Shown: positions 43,747-53,040, counted from the first letter of the stretch. The stretch: 64,000 nt of DNA from CAVUPF01 sp963743285 (GCA_963743285.1 CAVUPF010000001.1:186001-250000), one strand, 5' to 3'. Notes: generated by a model not told the origin, from the letters alone. Translations and numbers: made by a program.

Positions 43747-44925
43747 ATGCTCGGCGGTGGCTCGATCACCCTCTTCCACGTCCGCGGGATCCGGATCGCG
43801 GTCGACTGGTCCTGGTTCCTCGTCCTCTTCCTGGTGATCTTCTGGCTCTCGCCGTTCTACGGGCGGGTGCTCGGGCAGCCCAGCTCCGCCACCGCGCCCT
43901 TCGCCCTCGCGGTGGCCAGCGCGATCGGTTTCTTCGGCTCGATCGTCCTGCACGAGCTGGGTCACGCGGAGGCCGCGCGCCGCCACGGGATCGGAATCTC
44001 CAGCATCCAGCTCTGGATCTTCGGCGGGATGGCGCGGATGGACCGCGAGCCCGACAGCCCGGCCACCGAGTTCGAGGTGGCGATTGCCGGGCCGCTGGTG
44101 ACGCTGGCGATCATCGTCGCCCTCACCGGGGTCGGCCTGCTCGCCGCCGGGCCGCACCGCTTCGAGGAGGCATTGCCGTTCGAAAGCCGCACCGGTGTCT
44201 CCGGCGTGCTGGCGATGATCGCCTGGCTCGCGGTCATCAATCTCCTCGTCCTCGTCTTCAACCTGCTCCCCGCCTTTCCGATGGACGGCGGCCGCGTCGC
44301 CCGCGCGATCGCCTGGTGGCGGACCGGAGACCAAGCCTCGGCGACTCGATTCGCCGCGACGCTCGGCCGCGTCTTCGGCTATCTGTTCATCGCCGGCGGG
44401 TTGCTGTTGGTGGCGGGGGGAGAAACCTTTGGAGGGATCTGGCTGGCGCTGATCGGGTTGGTGATCAACGGCTCAGCGCGTGGCGCCACGATGCAGACGG
44501 CGATCTCCAGCCGCATTGGGGGGATGCGCGTCGCCGACGTGATGGACCGCGAACCGGTGGCGATCCCGGGCGAGCTGAGCGTCGAGCAGGCGCTCGATGA
44601 GTACTTCCTTCGCTACCGCTGGCCCTGGTTCCCGGTAGTCGACGCCGCCTATCGCTTCCTCGGGCTGCTGGAGCGAGATCGGGCCGACGAGGTCCCCGAG
44701 GTCTCGCGCGCCACCTCGCTGGTCTCAGAGCTCCTCGAGCGAGACCGGGGAGCGCTGCACGTCAGCGAGGACGCCCCGCTGCACTCCCTCCTGGCAAACC
44801 AGAACCTGCGTCGCTTCGGCGCCCTGATGGCGGTCGACGCCGAGGGGCGGCTCAGCGGCGTGATCACCGTGGAGCAGGTGGGTCGGGCGCTTCGCGATGC
44901 GACTATGGGCGGTGGCGCTCGATGA
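43747..44925 (+). CDS. M50 site-2 protease with CBS domains
   Basis: 392 residues. Polytopic zinc protease: LHELGHAEAARRHGIG (HExxH) in one membrane helix and VFNLLPAFPMDGGRVARA, the second active-site motif with its Asp, in another. After about residue 255 come two CBS domains (VADVMDREPVAIPGELSVEQ and the SGVITVEQVGRAL end). Relatives cleave anti-sigma factors inside the membrane (regulated intramembrane proteolysis). Its 3' end overlaps the end of the convergent dehydrogenase gene by 23 bp. Confidence 0.9.
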   Translation: MLGGGSITLFHVRGIRIAVDWSWFLVLFLVIFWLSPFYGRVLGQPSSATAPFALAVASAIGFFGSIVLHELGHAEAARRHGIGISSIQLWIFGGMARMDREPDSPATEFEVAIAGPLVTLAIIVALTGVGLLAAGPHRFEEALPFESRTGVSGVLAMIAWLAVINLLVLVFNLLPAFPMDGGRVARAIAWWRTGDQASATRFAATLGRVFGYLFIAGGLLLVAGGETFGGIWLALIGLVINGSARGATMQTAISSRIGGMRVADVMDREPVAIPGELSVEQALDEYFLRYRWPWFPVVDAAYRFLGLLERDRADEVPEVSRATSLVSELLERDRGALHVSEDAPLHSLLANQNLRRFGALMAVDAEGRLSGVITVEQVGRALRDATMGGGAR

Positions 44926-46567
44926 TGCGGGTGAAGTCGGTGCCGGCAGGCAGAGTGCCGAAGGCCTGACCCCAATCGCCTGAGAGGCGCGACGCGCAGA
45001 AGGCGTCGGCGACGGCCTGATCGCCATGGCGGAGGAGGAGGGATGCCTGCAGGGCCAGCGCCATTCGTTCGACTATGCGGCGGGCACGGTGCTGGATCGT
45101 CTCGAGGTCGCCGGGGATTTCGTCGCGCAGTGAGCTGACGTATGCGTCGAGCCTGGGCTCAGCCCCCGCGGCGCTGAGGACTTCGGAGAAGAAGGCCTCC
45201 ACCGAGGCGGGGCTCTTGACCATCGCCCGCAAGACGTCGAGGCACTGGACGTTGCCCGAGCCCTCCCAGATCGAGGCCAGGGGACTCTCTCGGAAGAGGC
45301 GCGGCAGGCCGGAGTCCTCGACATAGCCGTTGCCGCCGAGGCACTCCAGGCACTCGACCGCGTGTGATGGGGCGCGCTTGCAAAGCCAGTACTTGAGGAC
45401 CGGGTTGGCGAGGCGGCGGAACTCGATCGCCTCCTCCTCGCCCGCGGCGACCTCGTCGTAGCTGCGCGCCAGGCGCATCGCGGAAATGGTCGCCGCCTCG
45501 GACTCGACGCACAGGTCGGCCAGCACGTTTCGCATCAGGGGCTGGTCGATCAACTCGGCGCCGAAGGCGGAGCGGTGGGCGGTGTGGTGGAGGGCCTGGA
45601 CGACGCCGGCACGGTAGCCCGCGGTGGCGCCGATCACGCAGTCGAGTCGGGTGTGGTTGACCATCTCGATGATGTTCGGCACGCCGCGCCCCTCCTCGCC
45701 GATCAGCTGCGCCCAGGCGCCGCGGAACTCGACCTCGCTGGAGGCGTTGGAGCGGTTGCCGAGCTTGTCCTTGAGGCGTTGGATCTGGAAGCGGTTGCGC
45801 TCACCGTCCGGGGTCCAGCGGGGCATCAGGAAGCAGGAGATGCCGGAGTCGGTCTGGGCGAGGACGAGGAAGGCGTCGCACATCGGTGCCGAGCAGAACC
45901 ACTTGTGGCCGACGATCTCGTACTCGGCCCCTGGGCCGCCCCCATTCAGCGGGGTCGCCGTGGTCGTGTTGGCGCGCACGTCGGAGCCGCCCTGCTTCTC
46001 GGTCATCGCCATCCCGCAGAGCGAGCCCCGCTTGCCGCCAGCCGGAGCCGAGGTCTCGTCGTAGTCCAGGGAGAGGAAGCGCGGCTCCCACACCTCGGCC
46101 AACTCCGGCTGGCGGCGCAGCGCCGGGATCGCCGAGTAGGTCATCGAGATCGGGCACCCGACTCCGCTCTCGGCCTGCATCAGCTGCATGAACATCGCCG
46201 CGCGGGCGACGTTGGCGCCGCTCCCTGGCTCGCGCCAGGGCATCGCGTGAAGCCCGCTGCCCACCCCGATCCGCATCAGCTCGTGCCAGGAGCTGTCGAA
46301 CTCGACCTCGTCGATCCGGTGCCCGTAGCGGTCGTGGGTGTGCAGGAGCGGCTTGCGCTCGTTCGCCTCAAAGCCCCAGCGGATTGTCTGATGGGAGCCG
46401 CATATCGCGGCCAGCTCGCGGGTGCGGCCCTCGGCCCACCCTGCGCCCTCACGGTGCAGCGCCTCGAGCAGCGGGCGATCGGCGTCGAAGGGGTTGTAGT
46501 CCTCCAACGGGGGCGGCTGGTTGAAGACCTGGTGTGTGCTGATCTCCGACCGCGCGACGGTTGCCAT
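44903..46567 (-). CDS. AidB-like acyl-CoA dehydrogenase
   Basis: 554 residues from the ATG at 46567. Begins STHQVFNQPPPLEDYNPFDA, typical of the AidB branch; contains LCGMAMTEKQGGSDVRANTT (flavin binding), WFCSAPMCDAFLVLAQTDSG, RLKDKLGNRSNASSEVEFRG and the ECLGGNGYVEDSGLPRLFRE helix near the catalytic site. AidB proteins bind DNA and respond to alkylation; others act on branched acyl-CoA. Divergent from icd, 78 bp apart. Confidence 0.92.
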   Translation of the reverse strand: MATVARSEISTHQVFNQPPPLEDYNPFDADRPLLEALHREGAGWAEGRTRELAAICGSHQTIRWGFEANERKPLLHTHDRYGHRIDEVEFDSSWHELMRIGVGSGLHAMPWREPGSGANVARAAMFMQLMQAESGVGCPISMTYSAIPALRRQPELAEVWEPRFLSLDYDETSAPAGGKRGSLCGMAMTEKQGGSDVRANTTTATPLNGGGPGAEYEIVGHKWFCSAPMCDAFLVLAQTDSGISCFLMPRWTPDGERNRFQIQRLKDKLGNRSNASSEVEFRGAWAQLIGEEGRGVPNIIEMVNHTRLDCVIGATAGYRAGVVQALHHTAHRSAFGAELIDQPLMRNVLADLCVESEAATISAMRLARSYDEVAAGEEEAIEFRRLANPVLKYWLCKRAPSHAVECLECLGGNGYVEDSGLPRLFRESPLASIWEGSGNVQCLDVLRAMVKSPASVEAFFSEVLSAAGAEPRLDAYVSSLRDEIPGDLETIQHRARRIVERMALALQASLLLRHGDQAVADAFCASRLSGDWGQAFGTLPAGTDFTRIIERHRP

Positions 46568-46645
46568 CGTTTCGATTGTGTCACTTCGAGCCCTCGGTCG
46601 GCGCCGTCCGCGACCATGCGCCCCGCCCGGTAGCATCGCGCGGCG

Positions 46646-47860
46646 GTGGCGAAGATTCCGGTCAAGAACCCGCTCGTCGAGCTCGACGGCGACGAGATGA
46701 CCCGGATCATCTGGGCCTTCATCAAGGAGCAGCTGATCCTTCCCTACCTCGATCTCGAGCTGGTCTACTTCGACCTCGGGATCGAGAGCCGCGATCTGAG
46801 CGGTGACCGGGTCACGGTCGACGCAGCGAACGCAATCAAGGCGCACGGGGTGGGCGTCAAGTGCGCGACGATCACTCCTGATGAGGCGCGGGTCGAGGAG
46901 TTCGGGTTAAAGGAGATGTACCGCTCGCCCAACGGGACGATCCGCAACCTCCTCGGCGGCGTCATCTTCCGCGAGCCGATCGTGATCGCCAACATCCCGC
47001 GGTTGGTGCCGGGCTGGACCAAGCCGATCGTGATCGGCCGCCATGCCTTCGGAGATCAATACCGTGCGACCGACATGGTCATCCCCGGCGAGGGGACCCT
47101 GACGCTCACGTTCACGCCAGCAGGCGGCGGGGGGCCGGTCGAGCTCGAGGTCTATGACTTTCCCGGCGCTGGCGTCGCGCTGGCGATGTACAACCTCGAC
47201 GACTCGATCCGCGACTTCGCCCGCGCCTCGATGCGATATGGACTCGACCGTGGCTACCCCGTCTACCTCTCGACCAAGAACACGATCTTGAAGCGCTATG
47301 ACGGACGCTTCAAGGACATCTTCGCCGAGGTCTATGAGGATGAGTTCAGGTCCGAATTCGAGGCTGCGGGCCTCACCTACGAACACCGCCTGATCGACGA
47401 CATGGTCGCCGCGGCGCTGAAGTGGGAGGGTGGCTATGTGTGGGCTTGCAAGAACTACGACGGTGACGTGCAGTCCGACACCGTTGCCCAGGGCTTCGGC
47501 TCGCTGGGGCTGATGACGAGCGTCCTGATGAGCGCCGACGGGCAGACGGTCGAGGCCGAGGCGGCGCACGGCACAGTCACTCGCCACTACCGCCAGCACC
47601 AGCAGGGCAAGCCGACCTCCACCAATCCGATCGCCTCGATCTTCGCTTGGACCCGCGGGCTTTTGGCCCGCGGCCGGCTGGACGAGACGCCCGATGTCTC
47701 GCGCTTCGCCGAGACCCTCGAGCGAGTCTGCGTGGAGACGGTCGAAAGCGGCAAGATGACCAAGGACCTTGCGCTGCTTGTCGGTCCCAATCAGGAGTTT
47801 CAGACCACACAGGAGTTCCTGGCCTCGATCGAGGCGAACCTCCAGGCGGCGATGGCGTAG
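46646..47860 (+). CDS. icd: NADP-dependent isocitrate dehydrogenase
   Basis: 404 residues, GTG start. Eukaryotic-like (homodimeric IDH1-type) form: KNPLVELDGDEMTRIIWAFI at the start, KEMYRSPNGTIRNLLGGVIF, VIGRHAFGDQYRATDMVIPG, LIDDMVAAALKWEGGYVWAC and HGTVTRHYRQHQQGKPTSTN for NADP and substrate binding. The malate dehydrogenase gene follows 35 bp later. Confidence 0.96.
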   Translation: MAKIPVKNPLVELDGDEMTRIIWAFIKEQLILPYLDLELVYFDLGIESRDLSGDRVTVDAANAIKAHGVGVKCATITPDEARVEEFGLKEMYRSPNGTIRNLLGGVIFREPIVIANIPRLVPGWTKPIVIGRHAFGDQYRATDMVIPGEGTLTLTFTPAGGGGPVELEVYDFPGAGVALAMYNLDDSIRDFARASMRYGLDRGYPVYLSTKNTILKRYDGRFKDIFAEVYEDEFRSEFEAAGLTYEHRLIDDMVAAALKWEGGYVWACKNYDGDVQSDTVAQGFGSLGLMTSVLMSADGQTVEAEAAHGTVTRHYRQHQQGKPTSTNPIASIFAWTRGLLARGRLDETPDVSRFAETLERVCVETVESGKMTKDLALLVGPNQEFQTTQEFLASIEANLQAAMA

Positions 47861-47895
47861 CGGTCCTAAACCCACGACTCGAGGAGAACCATTCC

Positions 47896-48882
47896 GTGAG
47901 CACACCCGTCAAGGTCACCGTCACAGGCGCAGCCGGCCAGATCGGCTACGCGCTTTTGTTCCGGATCGCCAGTGGCCAGATGCTCGGCTCCGACACCCCG
48001 GTTGAGCTCAGCCTGCTGGAGATCCCCGACGCCATCAAGGCGGCCGAGGGCACCGCGATGGAGTTGGACGATTGCGCCTTGCCCCTGCTTCGCCGGGTCG
48101 ATATCTCAGACGACCCGGGGCAGGCGTTTCAGGGCTGCAACGTGGCCTTGCTGGTAGGTGCCCGCCCGCGTGGGCCGGGCATGGAGCGCTCCGACCTGCT
48201 GGAGGCCAACGGCGGCATCTTCAAGCCCCAGGGCGGGGCGATCAACGCCGGTGCCGCCGATGACGTCAAGGTGCTGGTAGTCGGCAACCCGGCCAACACC
48301 AACTGCCTGATCGCGATGTCGAATGCACCAGACGTGCCGCGCGAGCGGTTCACGGCGATGACCCGGCTCGACCACAACCGGGCGATCTCTCAGCTTGCAA
48401 ACAAGCTCGGCCAGCCGGTCAGCGCGGTGAGCAAGATGACGATCTGGGGCAACCACTCGACCACCCAGTACCCGGATCTGGTCAACGCCCGGGTGAATGG
48501 TGAGAGCGCCTGGGACGCGGTCGACGACGAAGCTTGGATCGCCGATCAGTTCATTCCTCGCGTCGCCAAGCGTGGCGCTGAGGTGATCTCCGCCCGCGGG
48601 GCGTCGAGCGCTGCCTCCGCGGCCAACGCGGCGATCGACCACATCCACGACTGGGTCCTCGGCACGCACGAGGGCGACTGGGTCTCGATGTCGGTTCCTG
48701 CCGACGGCTCCTATGGTGTCGAGGAGGGAATCATCAGCGGCTATCCGTGCTCCTGTGAGGACGGGGAGTGGAAGATCGTCGAGGGGCTCGAGGTTCCGGA
48801 GTTCTCCCGCGCTCGGATAGATGCCAGCGCTGCCGAGCTGCGCGAGGAGCGCGACGCGGTCAGCCGGCTCGGCCTGATTTAG
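47896..48882 (+). CDS. mdh: Malate dehydrogenase
   Basis: 328 residues from a GTG preceded by GAGGAGAACC. NAD-binding VTVTGAAGQIGYALLFRIAS, GARPRGPGMERSDLLEANGG with the substrate arginines, TRLDHNRAISQLANK with the catalytic Asp, and the His in MTIWGNHSTTQYPDL. Belongs to the cytosolic-type MDH group common in actinobacteria. It forms a small TCA operon with icd. Confidence 0.97.
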   Translation: MSTPVKVTVTGAAGQIGYALLFRIASGQMLGSDTPVELSLLEIPDAIKAAEGTAMELDDCALPLLRRVDISDDPGQAFQGCNVALLVGARPRGPGMERSDLLEANGGIFKPQGGAINAGAADDVKVLVVGNPANTNCLIAMSNAPDVPRERFTAMTRLDHNRAISQLANKLGQPVSAVSKMTIWGNHSTTQYPDLVNARVNGESAWDAVDDEAWIADQFIPRVAKRGAEVISARGASSAASAANAAIDHIHDWVLGTHEGDWVSMSVPADGSYGVEEGIISGYPCSCEDGEWKIVEGLEVPEFSRARIDASAAELREERDAVSRLGLI

Positions 48883-48890
48883 ACCAAAAC

Positions 48891-48923
48891 AAAAGGCCGG
48901 CCCCGAAACGGGGCCGGCCTTTT
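48891..48923. terminator. Bidirectional rho-independent terminator
   Basis: AAAAGGCCGGCCCC (48891-48904) and GGGGCCGGCCTTTT (48910-48923) pair over 14 bp around a five-base loop. T-rich ends appear on both strands, so it can terminate mdh from the left and the convergent HTH gene from the right. Confidence 0.93.
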
Positions 48924-48947
48924 GTAAGTGCTTGCCCGCGAAAACTC

Positions 48948-49346
48948 CTAAGTGGCGTGGTACTTGCGGCCTTTCTTCGTCACCCTTCCCTCTTTCTCGA
49001 GGTCGCCGAGGACCCGGTAGAGGTAGTTGGGCTTGATTTTCATCGTCTTGGCGATCTCCGACGCGTTGATGCCGGGGCTTTTATCGATCAGGCCGACCGC
49101 CTGGTCGGCGCGGGTGCCGCCGCGACGACGGCGGCGGCGGGGGCGGGGGGCGCCGGTTTTTTTGGAGGTCGAGCCCCGAGGGCGGCCGGGGCCGCGGCGA
49201 CGGGTAGTAGTTGTAGTGGTGGAGCCTTTGTTGCCGATCAGGTTCGCGAGGGCGCTCTCAAGCTGATGCCGCTCCTCATCCAGTTCGGCGATCCGCTTCT
49301 TGAGCAAATCGCGAGCCTCATCAAGTACGTTGGAAATGCTTGCCAT
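48948..49346 (-). CDS. Coiled-coil plus winged-helix DNA-binding protein with basic linker
   Basis: 132 residues. Residues 5-40 are a coil (EARDLLKKRIAELDEERHQL). A low-complexity basic linker rich in Thr, Arg, Gly and Pro follows, AT-hook-like (RRRGPGRPRGSTSKK), then a winged helix at 78-132 (VGLIDKSPGINASEIAKTMK, IKPNYLYRVLGDLEKEGRVT). It might be a nucleoid-associated protein that bridges DNA. A strong inverted repeat lies 53 bp upstream of the start. Confidence 0.8.
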   Translation of the reverse strand: MASISNVLDEARDLLKKRIAELDEERHQLESALANLIGNKGSTTTTTTRRRGPGRPRGSTSKKTGAPRPRRRRRRGGTRADQAVGLIDKSPGINASEIAKTMKIKPNYLYRVLGDLEKEGRVTKKGRKYHAT

Positions 49347-49398
49347 CTCTTCCTTTCCATCGGTAAGACGTCTGCCACGGCGCAGTGTGGCACAGAGT

Positions 49399-49423
49399 CA
49401 CAGTCACTGTCACTGTGACTGTG
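49399..49423. promoter_or_regulatory. Inverted repeat upstream of the HTH gene
   Basis: CACAGTCAC (49399-49407) and GTGACTGTG (49415-49423) are perfect 9-bp arms around TGTCACT, which continues the same CACTGT repeat theme. It lies in the promoter region of the minus-strand HTH gene and is the best operator candidate for self-control. It could also form an RNA hairpin in the 5' leader. Confidence 0.5.
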
Positions 49424-49469
49424 CATTTGATCCAAAAGAGCTTTGCATATAGGCCGGTCGGGCCCTTGC

Positions 49470-50360
49470 TCAGATCGCCTTCTGGGCTTGACGCTCCGGT
49501 GGGATTCTCACCACGTTCCAAGCCAGGCCGAGCTTCTCCATGGTGCTGATCACCAGTGCGGAAGGGTCCAGCTCCCAGCGCTTGAGGCCGTGCGTAGCGG
49601 AACGGGGGAAGGCATGGTGGTTGTGGTGCCAGGACTCGCCCAGCGAAGGCAGGGATAGCCAAAAGACGTTGGTGGAGCGATCGTCGGTCTTGAAACGGCG
49701 GCTGCCGAGGAAGTGACAGACGGAGTTGACGCTCCAGGTGACGTGGTGGACGAAGAAGATCCGTACCAGCCCACCCCAGAGCAGCCCGGTCGCCGCACCC
49801 GCCAGGGTGCCGCTGAGGAGGTATCCGGCCAGGGCGGGGATGGCGAGGCTGAGCCCGACGAGCGGCACGAAGCGGCGACCGATCAGGCGCATCCCGCGGT
49901 CCTCGTAGAGGTCCGGCGCATAGCGCTTCCAGTCGGCCCGACCCTGCGTCGACATCAGCCAGCCGGAGTGTGCGTGCCACAGTCCGCTCAGCACTCCACC
50001 CAGCCCATCGCCGTGGCCGATGTGGGGGCTGTGCGGGTCGCCCTCTTCATCGGTGTGGGCGTGGTGCTTGCGATGGTCGGCGACCCAGGAGATCACCGGC
50101 CCCTGGACTGCCATCGAGCCGAGCACCGCGAAGACGTACTCGATCGGCTTCGAGGTCTGGAAGGAGCGGTGGGTGAGGAGCCGGTGAAAGCCGACCGTGA
50201 TGCCAATCGCGGTCAGCAGGTACATCACCACCGCGATCACCAGGTCGGCCGGGCTGACCAGGCGGTTCCAGAGCAGCGCGATCGCCGCCAGGGTGGCGAG
50301 GAAGGGAACGACCACGGCGCCCAGGTTGGCGGTCTTCTCGACTTTGGTCATCTCGCCCAT
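49470..50360 (-). CDS. Acyl-CoA/acyl-lipid delta-9-type fatty acid desaturase
   Basis: 296 residues with about four membrane helices. The three histidine boxes are complete: GFHRLLTHRSF, WVADHRKHHAHTDEEGD and SLGESWHHNHHAFPRSA. It introduces a double bond in membrane fatty acids. It is divergent from a PucR-type regulator, with an operator-like palindrome between the two. Confidence 0.94.
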   Translation of the reverse strand: MGEMTKVEKTANLGAVVVPFLATLAAIALLWNRLVSPADLVIAVVMYLLTAIGITVGFHRLLTHRSFQTSKPIEYVFAVLGSMAVQGPVISWVADHRKHHAHTDEEGDPHSPHIGHGDGLGGVLSGLWHAHSGWLMSTQGRADWKRYAPDLYEDRGMRLIGRRFVPLVGLSLAIPALAGYLLSGTLAGAATGLLWGGLVRIFFVHHVTWSVNSVCHFLGSRRFKTDDRSTNVFWLSLPSLGESWHHNHHAFPRSATHGLKRWELDPSALVISTMEKLGLAWNVVRIPPERQAQKAI

Positions 50361-50379
50361 CGAGACAATTTTACGTGTG

Positions 50380-50414
50380 GAAGTTGAGAATGAATTAGCC
50401 TAGAAGTCAACTTC
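50380..50414. promoter_or_regulatory. Operator-like repeats between desaturase and PucR regulator
   Basis: GAAGTTGA (50380-50387) and TCAACTTC (50407-50414) are exact complements 19 bp apart. The right arm is also part of a compact palindrome, GAAGT-CA-ACTTC (50403-50414). The region is AT-rich compared with its surroundings and holds both divergent promoters. Probable binding site of the adjacent regulator. Confidence 0.5.
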
Positions 50415-50437
50415 AAGTCTGAGTTCTTATTAGATTG

Positions 50438-51619
50438 ATGACAAATATTGACTCCGAGCCATGGCGCGGCCTCCCGGCTGAGGCTGCCGACCTGATCGAG
50501 CCCGAGCTGGCAGCGGTGACCGAGGAGATCCTCGCCACGATCGCTGGTGAGGTGCCGGAGTACGCACGGCCGCTGGAGGGGAGGTTCGGCCGCGGGATCC
50601 AGACCGGGGTTGCGGAGGCGCTGCGCCAGTTCGTGGCCCTGATCCGCGACCCTGGAGCTGGCCGCGGGCCCGGGCGTGAGGTTTACGTCGGCCTCGGCCG
50701 TGGCGAGCTGCGCCAGGGCCGGACCCTGGACTCGCTGCAGGCCGCCTATCGGGTCGGCGCGCGGGTGGCCTGGCGGCGGATCGCGGCCGCCGGGCGCCGG
50801 GCGCGGCTCGATCCCGAGGTGCTGAGCTTGCTGGCGGAGTCGATCTTTGCCTACATCAACGAGCTCTCGGCAGACTCGGTCGAGGGATATGCCGAGGCCC
50901 AGTCCGAGGTCGAGGACCTGCGCCGCCGCCGTCGACGCGAGCTGGCGACTCTCTTAGTCCGGGAGCCGCCCGGCGAGGAGGCCGACCTGCGGGCGGCGGC
51001 TCAGATCGCCGGTTGGCCCCTGCCCCGCAGCGTCGCGGTCCTCGCCTGCGCCGAGCGGGACCTGGGCGCCGCAGCCCGGCGGGCGCCGGCCGACTCGCTG
51101 GCGGCGCTGCTCGACGAAGCCGGTTGCATCCTGATTCCCGACCCGGCCGGCCCCGGGCGCCTCGCGAGCCTCGAGCGGGCGACCTCTGGGCCCGCGCTGG
51201 CGCTCGGCCCACCCGGCCCGCCCGCGCAGCTAGCGACGTCGTGGTCTTTGGCCCGGGCGGCACTGCGGGCCTCGGGGGCGGGGGCCTTGCCGGCCGAGGG
51301 GCTGATCCGGGTCGACGACAATCTCGGCGACCTGCTGCTGTTCCAAGGCAGGGCACTGGCCGGCAGGATCGCGGCCAAGCGGCTGGCGCCCCTGGCCTCG
51401 CTCACCCCGAAGGCGAAAGGCCGGATGCGGGAGACCGCTCTCGCCTACGTCCGCCATGGCGGCAACTCGGTCGCGATGGCCGCCGCGCTTCACGTTCACC
51501 CGCAGACCGCCCGTTACCGGACGGCGCGTCTACGAGAGCTGCTGGGTGACCAGCTCGATGAGCCGGACGCCCGCTTTGAGCTGGAGGCGGCCCTTCGACT
51601 CACCCCGGCGCCGGGGTGA
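50438..51619 (+). CDS. PucR-family helix-turn-helix regulator
   Basis: 393 residues from the ATG at 50438 (a TTG lies one codon upstream). The N-terminal half is a helical RsbR-like/PucR N-terminal region (GLGRGELRQGRTLDSLQAAY, RVGARVAWRRIAAAGRR), and the last 60 residues are the PucR C-terminal HTH (ETALAYVRHGGNSVAMAAAL, HVHPQTARYRTARLRELLGD). Divergent from the desaturase gene, which it probably controls. Confidence 0.87.
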   Translation: MTNIDSEPWRGLPAEAADLIEPELAAVTEEILATIAGEVPEYARPLEGRFGRGIQTGVAEALRQFVALIRDPGAGRGPGREVYVGLGRGELRQGRTLDSLQAAYRVGARVAWRRIAAAGRRARLDPEVLSLLAESIFAYINELSADSVEGYAEAQSEVEDLRRRRRRELATLLVREPPGEEADLRAAAQIAGWPLPRSVAVLACAERDLGAAARRAPADSLAALLDEAGCILIPDPAGPGRLASLERATSGPALALGPPGPPAQLATSWSLARAALRASGAGALPAEGLIRVDDNLGDLLLFQGRALAGRIAAKRLAPLASLTPKAKGRMRETALAYVRHGGNSVAMAAALHVHPQTARYRTARLRELLGDQLDEPDARFELEAALRLTPAPG

Positions 51620-51622
51620 GTC

Positions 51623-52249
51623 TCAGCGGCCCCGCTTGCGCGGCATGGTCCTGAAGACCGCGTCCCAGAGCGGAGAGGAGACGCCGAAGCCGTAGCGGTG
51701 ATCCTGGAAGTGGTGGCGCATGTGCTGCTCGCGCAGCCGCTTGCCGAGGTCGGACTTGGGCACGAAGTGGTGCACGTAGTAGTGGGTGTAGTCATAGACG
51801 AGGTAGCCGCCGATGAAGCCGCTGAACAGCGGGTAGGCGGTCGGCGTCCCAAACAGCAGGATGAAGGCGAGGAAGAAGAGCGCCGCCAGCGGGATCGCCA
51901 CCGCCGGGGGCATCACCAGACGCAGCTTGTCGTTGGGGTGGTCGTGGTGGATGCCGTGGATGATGAAGTGCATCCGGCGGCCAAGGGCGTTGTCAGGCTC
52001 CCAATGGAAGACGAGACGGTGCAGCCAGTACTCGGTCAGCGTCCAGACCACGACCCCGCCCAGGCTGAGCAGCAAAAGCTGGGGCGCGGCGTAGCCGCGC
52101 TCGGCGCCCAGCCACTCCATGACGACGACCACCGGCACGAAGACGATCGCCGGGATCGCCGGGTGCACGCGGGAGAAGAAGTTGAGGAAGTCGCTCTCGA
52201 ACAGCTGTGGCGATGCCGCCAGCTTGTCGGTGTGATTGTGAGCCTCCAT
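51623..52249 (-). CDS. Sterol desaturase/fatty acid hydroxylase family protein
   Basis: 208 residues, four membrane spans. Histidine clusters of the FA2H-like group: EYWLHRLVFHW, MHFIIHGIHHDHPNDKLRLV, YDYTHYYVHHFVP and REQHMRHHFQDHRYGFGVSS. It adds a hydroxyl group to fatty acids, probably the 2-position of acyl chains. Its stop lies 3 bp from the PucR gene's stop; the two genes converge. Confidence 0.9.
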   Translation of the reverse strand: MEAHNHTDKLAASPQLFESDFLNFFSRVHPAIPAIVFVPVVVVMEWLGAERGYAAPQLLLLSLGGVVVWTLTEYWLHRLVFHWEPDNALGRRMHFIIHGIHHDHPNDKLRLVMPPAVAIPLAALFFLAFILLFGTPTAYPLFSGFIGGYLVYDYTHYYVHHFVPKSDLGKRLREQHMRHHFQDHRYGFGVSSPLWDAVFRTMPRKRGR

Positions 52250-52386
52250 CGGTGGCCCAATGGTAGCGACGGCGATCGCGGCCTTCGCAAGACGCGGGGA
52301 AGGTGTGACGAGACTGTGTCAAAGAGGTTGCGATTTGCGGAAACGGGGGTCGCGAGAGGCTCGTCCCGCTGCCAACATGCGCCGCC

Positions 52387-52575
52387 ATGCCGCGCAAGCC
52401 CAAGCCCCCCACCTGCGAGGACTGCTACTTCCACAAGAACCTCCTCTGCGCCCTCGAGCTGGGCGGGCCCTGCGCGACCTTCAGGCCCAACCGCCCCGAG
52501 GGCCTGGTCCCACCTCGCCAGCCCGTGCTGCTGATGCGCTCTCCCCGCTGGGCCTCCGAGTCTCGCGCCGCGTAG
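52387..52575 (+). CDS. Small cysteine-containing protein of unknown function
   Basis: 62 residues. It begins PRKPKPPTCEDCYFHKNLLC and has a further Cys in GGPCATFRP, so four cysteines in a CxxC-x7-C-x8-C pattern that could bind a metal. It lies 22 bp before hsp20 on the same strand. No family recognised; the cysteine spacing argues that it is real. Confidence 0.55.
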   Translation: MPRKPKPPTCEDCYFHKNLLCALELGGPCATFRPNRPEGLVPPRQPVLLMRSPRWASESRAA

Positions 52576-52597
52576 CCGCCCTGGCTATGTTTTGAGC

Positions 52598-53040
52598 GTG
52601 CCCGAGCGCGACCTCTTTGCGAACTTCGCCCGTATGCGGCGGGAGATGGATCAGATGCTGGGAGATTCCTGGGGCCGCGGTGGGTACGTGAGCCGCCGCA
52701 CCACCGGGTTCTCGCCCAACGTCGACGTCTATTACTGCGGCGACCCGCAGCGGGCGGTGGTCAAGGTGGATCTCGCCGGCGTTGACCTGGGCGAGGTCAG
52801 CATCGAGGTCAGCGGCCGCAGGCTGGCGATCGTCGGCGGTCGGCCGGTGCAGGAGACGGAGGGGCGGGTCTATCAGCAGGTCGAGATCCCCTCGGGCCCT
52901 TTCCGTCGCATCGTCGAGCTCCAGGTCGAGGTCGACGCCGATCGCGCCAAGGCGACCTACGAGGACGGCATCCTGCGCATCGACCTGCCGCTGCGCGACC
53001 CTGCCGATACCACCCGCCAGGTCCCGATCGGACGCGATTG

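Noticed and set aside
42078..44600. 840-codon open frame on the plus strand opposite sdhA
   Set aside because: It lies antisense to a clear flavoprotein and the M50 gene frame; long antisense frames are expected at this GC content, and the translation has no domain.
45575..46633. 352-codon plus-strand frame opposite the AidB-like gene
   Set aside because: Antisense shadow; low-complexity translation with many Gly, Ala and His residues.
47647..47895. Longer mdh starting within icd
   Set aside because: It would overlap icd by over 200 bp; the GTG at 47896 has a good GAGGAGAACC ribosome-binding site and starts at the NAD-binding strand.
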